The notes below the pieces were generated by a model. The model ran no database searches. It was not told the DNA's origin and saw nothing but the letters and a program-made list of their open reading frames with translations. Source: an uncultured Ruminococcus sp. (lineage in GTDB: Bacteria; Bacillota; Clostridia; Oscillospirales; Ruminococcaceae). From it: a stretch of 23,196 nucleotides of DNA. This document shows, in pieces, positions 1 through 6,900 of the stretch. The stretch is from positions 1 to 23,196 of the forward strand of contig CAMHMM010000006.1 in assembly GCA_946186215.1 (NCBI GenBank), read 5' to 3'. Every line of letters starts with the position of its first letter. Within the stretch, counting starts at the first letter, position 1. Position numbers and translations under genes: made by a program.

Positions 1-337
1 AGAAGGAAGTACCCTTCTGAACATCCTCGTAGATCTCGCGGTAGATCTGTTTGTTAGCTTCCTTTTCCTGCTCCTTCTGCATGATGTCGAGAGTCTTTAC
101 AAGGGTAAGACCCGAGGTCATCATCGCAGACATCTGACGGCAGTCATAGGCAAGCTCCTTCGTTGTGAACTTATGCAGACTTTTTTTGTCCTGTCCCTTG
201 AGCTCACGATAATCCGAGCAGAAAAGCCCTTTTTCGTGGATCTTATCAAGGAAATCGTTTACATCCTCGGCGTTCATGCGCTGGTTTTTGACAGTATTTC
301 CCTGAACATCTGTCGCCGTATAGACATAAGTCTTCAT
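1..337 (-). CDS. Type II secretion / type IV pilus assembly F-family (GspF/PilC-like) protein, N-terminal fragment
   Basis: The minus strand is open from an ATG at 335-337 through the left edge, giving about 112 codons with no stop. GGAGGTG at 344-350 is a good ribosome site. The N-terminus is a short domain beginning MKTYVYTATDVQGN. The segment around residues 60-85 (KELAYDCRQMSAMMTSGLTL) matches the opening of the T2SF domain, where F..QL..ML.SGL.L..AL is the usual pattern. GspF/PilC proteins are polytopic inner-membrane platform proteins of type II secretion, type IV pilus and competence systems. Only the cytoplasmic N-terminal part is visible here, so no membrane segment can be seen and partner genes lie outside. 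A minus-strand promoter and a foldable leader lie upstream. The family assignment is fairly secure; which system it serves is unknown. Confidence 0.82.
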   Translation of the reverse strand, partial: MKTYVYTATDVQGNTVKNQRMNAEDVNDFLDKIHEKGLFCSDYRELKGQDKKSLHKFTTKELAYDCRQMSAMMTSGLTLVKTLDIMQKEQEKEANKQIYREIYEDVQKGTSF

Positions 338-376
338 AAACTGACACCTCCGAATACCTTTCTTTAGTATTTACCC

Positions 377-435
377 GTGCAGTCTTATGAATCCGCACCG
401 AGTTTGTGCGGGATCTTATACAGCCCTTACTGCAC
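377..435 (-). promoter_or_regulatory. Structured 5' leader of the GspF/PilC-like gene (candidate cis-regulatory RNA)
   Basis: A perfect 7-bp closing stem (GTGCAGT 377-383 with ACTGCAC 429-435) encloses an inner stem (ATCCGCAC 391-398 with GTGCGGGAT 406-414, one bulged base). It lies wholly in the predicted untranslated leader, about 40 nt before the start codon. I do not recognise it as a known riboswitch class, and no terminator-like T run follows. The nested stems are seen directly; the regulatory role is inferred. Confidence 0.4.
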
Positions 436-453
436 AAAAACCCTTTATAACCT

Positions 454-482
454 ATTATAGCATTTTGCCGCCTCTTTTACAA
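454..482 (-). promoter_or_regulatory. Sigma-A promoter for the GspF/PilC-like gene
   Basis: On the minus strand TTGTAA (477-482) and TATAAT (454-459) are separated by 17 bp. Transcription would start near 447, leaving a leader of about 110 nt before the ATG at 337. The spacer contains the word GCATTTTGCCGC (plus-strand 460-471), which recurs exactly at 753-764 in front of the divergent gene. Confidence 0.6.
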
Positions 483-521
483 TAGGCTATTTTTACCAAA
501 ATGTGACAATAATTATAATGT

Positions 522-596
522 ACTATGCACAATGTGCAATACAAAATGCACAACTATTATGCTGCACATTGTACAATAAAAATACACTATGCACAA
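522..596. repeat. Cluster of TGCACA/TGTGCA words in the divergent intergenic region
   Basis: Five copies of TGCACA or its complement occur in about 70 bp, starting at 526, 533, 547, 563 and 590. Two of them form the perfect palindrome TGCACAATGTGCA (526-538), and 563-575 is a near copy. ACTATGCACAA is repeated at 522-532 and 586-596. No gene covers this AT-rich stretch. It could be a regulator-binding cluster or simply degenerate repeat DNA. Confidence 0.45.
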
Positions 597-632
597 CACA
601 AAACGGCTTTCAGAGCCTGTTTAAGGCATATT

Positions 633-658
633 CGGGCTTATCATGCAGCTGCAGCCCG
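633..658. other. Inverted repeat in the divergent intergenic region
   Basis: CGGGCT (633-638) pairs with AGCCCG (653-658), and the interior contains the palindrome TGCAGCTGCA (644-653). No T run follows in either direction, so it is not a standard terminator. Function unknown. Confidence 0.3.
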
Positions 659-688
659 GTGAGGATTATTGTGAACTGTGTCCAATAT

Positions 689-800
689 TTTGCGGCAAAG
701 TTTCGAGCTGCAAATGAGTGATTTTTCACAAATGAAAGAACGGGCAACAGCGGCATTTTGCCGCAAAAAACACTTGACACAGCGGCTTTTTTGCGGTAAA
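689..800. promoter_or_regulatory. Repeated operator-like palindrome TTTGCSGCAAA
   Basis: TTTGCGGCAAA occurs at 689-699 and its complement TTTGCCGCAAA at 757-767. TTTGCGGTAAA (one change) at 790-800 overlaps the -10 box. A partial site lies at 464-474, inside the spacer of the divergent promoter. The arrangement around two back-to-back promoters suggests a shared repressor or activator, but no regulator can be named. Confidence 0.4.
700..779 (+). repeat. Promoter-linked repeat element, copy 0 (upstream of the giant LRR gene)
   Basis: A 45-nt core (700-744) begins GTTTCGAGC and ends with ACGGG. It is followed by the hairpin GCGGC...GCCGC (750-764), and the copy ends at the -35 box TTGACA (774-779). 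By hand alignment without gaps, the core matches the core at 9397-9441 at 32 of 45 positions. The segment 739-764 matches 9436-9461 at 20 of 26. It is one of five copies in this window. Confidence 0.65.
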
Positions 801-802
801 AT
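774..802 (+). promoter_or_regulatory. Sigma-A promoter for the giant surface protein gene
   Basis: TTGACA (774-779) and TAAAAT (797-802) are spaced by exactly 17 bp. A 13-nt inverted repeat (758-770 with 787-799, one mismatch) flanks the -35 box and runs into the -10 box. The dyad GTGAT-TT-ATCAC (809-820) lies at the expected start of transcription. Both are plausible operator positions. The leader would be about 185 nt. Confidence 0.75.
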
Positions 803-852
803 ATATTTGTGATTTATCACGCTAAAATTTTACAGAAAGGGGCTTGACAGTC

Positions 853-954
853 ATGCTTATCTGCAATACACTGTTAACATATCAGACGGGGATAGGGATA
901 ACTGCACTCTTTTTGGGATATGAGGTTCAGCGTGCTTCACGGCTGTTTGCATGA
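853..954 (+). CDS. Possible 33-codon leader ORF
   Basis: An ATG at 853 opens 33 codons (starts MLICNTLLTYQTG) inside the leader of the giant LRR gene. AAAGGGG lies about 9 nt upstream as a weak ribosome site. The stop is 39 nt before the main start codon. I recognise no family and it may be chance. It is listed because it lies between a strong promoter and the main gene. Confidence 0.2.
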   Translation: MLICNTLLTYQTGIGITALFLGYEVQRASRLFA

Positions 955-993
955 GGTGCGCTTTTGTTGTAAATAATTTAAGGAGGAGAATCA

Positions 994-3900
994 ATGAAAG
1001 AAAAGGCGATAAAGCGCGTTACGGCGGCGGTGCTTGCCCTGCTTATCATCACGGGCTATATGCCTGTAACACCGCTTTCGGAGAGGTCCGGCGTTTTTGA
1101 TGTAACGGTAAATGCGGAAGAAAACGCGATTCCGGATGCAGATGAAAACGCAGTTCCGAATGCGGATGAAAGCACAATTCCTGGTGCGGACGAAAACGCA
1201 TCAAATTCGGCAGCAGTTAATTATATTGATGCAGCGGGTAATGTACTAAGTCATGATGCAGTAGAATCGGTAACACAAAGTGTTCTTGGTTCCTACAACA
1301 AGGAAACATGGTATGTTGTAGACAGCGATTTGTCTTTGAACGATTCTTTACGGGTTGTTGGTAATGTCAATCTCATTCTTGCTGACGGAAAAGAACTGAA
1401 GATCCGCAGTGAAAATGATTACGGAATATATATCGATGACAATTCTTCATTGACCGTGTACAGCCAGAGCACCGGAAGTAATATGGGAAAGCTGAATGTG
1501 GAGTATTGTGAGTCTTGTGTCAGAGTTGGCAACAGTAGTTTTGTTGTGAACGGAGGCAATATTTCTATAAATGCCGGATTAAGTTCAGATGGTATATTCA
1601 TTAGTAATGACGGCAATATGACCGTCAATAATGGTATGGTTTCGGTAAGTGCCGGGCATGGTGGTGTCTTTATTAACTCCAACGGCAGTATGACCGTCAA
1701 TAACGGTGTAGTTTCGGTAAGTGCTTGTCAATATGGTGTCGCTTTTGACCGCAACAGCAATATGGGCAATATGATTGTCAATGGTGGAAATATTACGATT
1801 GCAGGCGGTGCTAAGGCTGTAAGTGACGAAACAAAGTTGACTAAAAATGGCGGTACAGTTACTCTGAACAATTACGAAGAGATACAAGCTTCTGTTTTAT
1901 ATATTGATGAAACAGGAACATGGCAAAGCCATTTAGCTGATAAACTTACCGACAGTTCTATCAATACCGGCAGTTCTACTAATATAGATATAGGAAAAAC
2001 AAATGAAGAAACATGGTATGTCGTGGATGGTGAAGTTTCTTTTGATAGAACGATAGCTATTTTAGGCGATGTCAATCTTATTCTTGCAGATGACGCTCAG
2101 CTGAATATAACTCCTATACCTACTGACGATTTCTATGGTGTGTATATGCGTCGTGATTTTGGCAGCGGATCTTTGACCATTTACAGTCAGAGCACCGGAG
2201 AGAATATGGGGAAAATGCTGATAAATGGTAATAATGATAGTTTTATCGGCATACAAAACAACGGCGCAAGTCTTGTCATCAATGGCGGTGAAATAACTAC
2301 CGTAGGCGGAAAAAATGCAGAAGGTCTGCGTTTGAAGAATTCCGCAAATGTGGCTGTAAACGGCGGTAGATTTATCACAACGAATGGTTATGATACTTGT
2401 GGTATCACATTTGAAGATGTCGGCACGGTCACACTCGGGTACAATACGCCCGATGACAGTATAACAATAGCAGGTTTCAATAATGCATCCGGCGGCACTG
2501 TCATTGTCAAAGACGGGCAGAAATTTACGGACGGTGAGAATTTCTACAGCGGAACACTCACCGGAGAACAGCAGACGGCTATATCCGGAAAGAAACTTAC
2601 TCCAACTCCGGCAATTGAGCATGCAATTATTGTGAACTGCGAACACGGCACAGTAACCCCGGACAAGTCTGCTGCTGCAAAGGGCGATACTGTTACATTG
2701 AATGTCACCCCCGAACTGGGCTATGTTCTGTCATCTCTGTCCGTTACAGATGCAAGCGGTGCAGCTGTTGATGTATCCGGAAACACATTCATCATGCCCG
2801 ACAGTGATGTTACTGTTTCGGCGACATTCGCAGAACAGAATGAAATTATTTACATCAACGAGAACGGCGAAGAAGTCAGCTGCACAAAATACGCTGTTAT
2901 TGATGATAATTCTGAGCATTACGATTCTGTGACCGGGGTGTTGACATTGCCGGCGGGCACCTATGTTGTGTCGAATACTTTTATGTGCGGCAATATCATG
3001 CTTAATGGCGATGTGAACATTGTGGTCAGCGGCGGTTGCTGGCTATACCCGGATAATGTTTACGGCGAAGGCCACAAGCTGAATATTTACAGTGCAGATC
3101 TCACTCGGCATGATATTGTAACCAATTTTACAGATATTACCGCTGATTCGGTGACCGTATGCGGCTGCAATTTCAACTGTAGTGGTTATCTGAAAACAGG
3201 CAGCCTGACTTGTATCGGCAGTTATGTAGATATTACTTCACTGGGTCCTCTGTCTGGCGGCAACACATCTGTCACACTCGGCTACTATGACGAATATGTC
3301 GGTGAAAATGATACGGTACGCATCCATAATTACTCAGGGGCAAGCGGCTCACTCTCTCTTAACCTGTTAAAGCCTTTTTTAGTTTCCGGATCAATTAGTC
3401 CGGTCGGAGAAAATGATAATATTATAGATCAGCAGCTTAATCCTGCATTTTCAATAGTATTCGATTCCAACGGTGGTGAACCGGTCGATACGATATATTA
3501 TACGGTCGGCTCCCAGTGCCCTTATTTCGGGATGCCCGAACCTTCAAAAGACGGCGCGGTGTTTGCAGGCTGGTATGATAACAAGGAATTCAACGGCGAG
3601 CCCTGCAATGCAGGCACGAAATTCGAGGACAAAAACTACACCCTCTACGCAAAGTGGGAAGGATCATCGGTTGTACAATCCCATGCGGTCAATATATCCG
3701 ATAATATTGCCCACGGTGAAGTCTCAGCAAACAAGACAGAAGCCAACCCAGGCGATACCGTTACACTTACCGTTACCCCCGCTGACGGCTATGCTGTAAA
3801 GTCTGTTACCGTAAACGGTGCAGAAGTCACAAAGGTCAGCGACACAGAATACACCTTTGAGATGCCCGACAGTGATGCGGAAGTTTCTGTGGAGTTTATC

Positions 3901-6900
3901 GGTAAATGCGGAGAAAATGCTTACTGGGAGTACAACGCAGATACAGGCGAGATGGTCATCACCGGCAGTGGTGATATTCCAAACTTTGGTAAACCCGAGC
4001 AGACACCGTGGTATGCTTTAAGAGATCAGGTGATCTCAATTGAAATAAGTGATGAGATCACTCATATCGGTAACTATTCATTCTGGAATTTTAATGAGCT
4101 CGTCTCTGTAAAATTACCAGAAGTTGCCGAAGGCAAAACTATGTCTATCGGTGATTACGCATTTTACGGGTGCACAGGTCTCACATCCGTAATAGTTCCC
4201 GACCGCGTTAATTACATTGATCTCCATGTTTTTGAAAACTGCACAGGCCTTAAATCAGTGTTCATTCCGGACAGTCTCGTGATGATCAGAGAAGGGACAT
4301 TCGATGGATGCACTTCCCTTTCTGATATCTACTACAAGGGAACTGAGCAGCAGTGGAATTCTATTGATAAAAAATGCAAAATCCCGGGTACGGTTCATTT
4401 TGGTGCGCTTGCTGCTTATACCGTAACATGGAATAACTGGGACGGCACGGAACTTGAAAAAGACACAGAAGTTCCTGTAGGCACGATGCCCGCCTATTAC
4501 GGTGACACACCTGTCAGGGAAGCTGATGACCGGTACATCTATACATTCAGCGACTGGGATAAGGAGATCAGCGCTGTTACCGGCGATGTGACCTATACAG
4601 CTGTGTTTGAATCACATGAGCGTCATCACAGCGGTGAGTGCGGCGAGACTGCTCACTGGGAGCTTGACGCAGCAACAGGCAAGCTGATCATCAGCGGCAG
4701 CGGTGCTATTCCGGACTTTGAATACAGGAGTGTACCGTGGTATGAATTAAGAGACCGGATAACCTCGGTTGAAATAGGCGATGATATCACTTGTATCGGT
4801 AACAATTCATTCCGCGAATTAAGTAGGCTCACCTCTGTAAATATCCCCGAAAGTGTCACATCTATAGGTGAGTACGCATTTGACGGATGCATAAGTCTCA
4901 CATCCCTGATAATTCCCGACAGTGTTGAAAATATTGGTATATGTGCTTTTGTAGCCTGCACAGGCCTTACATCTGTGACCATTCCGAGGAGTGTCAAATC
5001 CATCGGAGAATCGGCATTCGCTGAATGCATGCGGCTTTCTGATATCTACTATAACGGAACCGAGCAGCAGTGGAATTCTATTATTGATGATGACTGCGGG
5101 ATCCCGGACAATTGTACAGTGCATTTTGCTGCGGCCCACACCATAACGATCACAGCAGTTGAACACGGCACAGTCACCGCAGACAAGTCCTCTGCTGTAC
5201 AGGGCGAGACCGTAACACTTACCATTTATCCCGATGATGGATATGTTCTCAATAATATCACTGTTACGGATGAAAATGGTGCTGCTGTGACTGTGACGGA
5301 CAACACTTTCGTTATGCCCGCCGGTGAAGTTACTGTTTCAGCGAATTTTATCGGCAAATGCGGAGTAAATGCTTACTGGGAGTACAACGCAAAAACAGGC
5401 AAACTGACTATCAGCGGCAGCGGTTCTATCACAGACTTTGGATACGGGCAGGCACCGTGGTATGGATTAAGAGGGCAGGTAACCTCAGTTGTAATAAGCG
5501 ATCATATCACTCATATCGGTAACTATTCCTTCTGTGATTTTTATAAGCTCACCTATGTGGTGTTACCCAAAGGTTACGCTCTTGTTCCTTGGGGCGATAA
5601 AATAAGAAATACAAGTATCGGAAATGGAGCATTCCGGGGCTGCACCAGTCTTAAATATGTGGACATCCCCGATAGTGTTAAAACTATTGATTCGTCTGCG
5701 TTTGAGGGTTGTTCAGCTCTTTCATCAATTACTATTCCGAATAGTGTTGTTAAGATAAGTGATGGCACTTTTATAGGATGCACCAGCCTTACAACGGTAA
5801 ACATTCCCGATAGCGTCAATAGAATTGAAGGTTCTGCGTTCCAGGGATGCACCAGCCTTTCATCGATTACTATTCCAAATGGTGTTTCTCGTATAAGCTT
5901 GTTTACTTTTAAAGGGTGCAGCAGCCTTACAACGGTAAACATTCCCGATAGTGTCAATAGTATTGAAGGTTATGCGTTCCAGGGATGCACCGGCCTTTCA
6001 TCGATTACTATTCCTGAAAGCGTTACGGCAATTGGTACAAATGCGTTCAACGGATGCACAAAATTAAAGGACATCCGGTTCACAGGCACAAAAGCGCAGT
6101 GGGATGCTGTTGATAAGAGCAGCGCAGATATACCCGAAGGCTGTAAGGTTCACTTTACTGATGGGTGCACCATAACGACCATAGCAGGTGAACACGGCAC
6201 AGTCACCGCCGACAAGTCCTTTGCCGCACCCGGCGAAACCGTAACACTTACCGTTACCCCCGCTGACGGCTATGCTGTAAAGTCTGTTACCGTGAACGGC
6301 ACAGAAGCCACAAAGGTCAATGACACAACATATACCTTTGTGATGCCTGACTGTGATGCGGAAGTTGCTGTGGAGTTTATCGGTAAATGCGGCGATACTG
6401 CTTACTGGGAGTTTGACGAAAAAAGACACAAACTGACTATCAGCGGCAGTGGTGCTATCACAGACTTTCGCATAGCGCAAGCACCGTGGTATGAATTAAG
6501 GGGGCGGGTAACCTCAATTGAAATAGGCGTTGGTATCACTCATATCGGTAACTTTTCGTTCGGTATGTTTAGTAATCTCGCCTCTGTAAAATTACCCCAA
6601 AGTGTTACAAGTATCGGAAAGGAGGCATTCTCGCTCTGCCGCAGTCTTGAAAATGTGACTATTCCTGCAAAAGTTAACAGCCTTGGCGAAAGGTCATTTA
6701 GTGGATGCAGCAATCTCAAATCAATAGTTATTCCGGTCAGTGTCAAGAACATTAAATCCGGGACATTCAACGGATGCACTTCCCTTTCTGATATCTACTA
6801 CAATGGAACTAAGCAGCAGTGGGCTTCTGTTGTTGAATGCGATATCCCGGACAAGTGCAAGGTGCATTTTTCTGAGTACGCCATAACGACCGCAGCAAGT

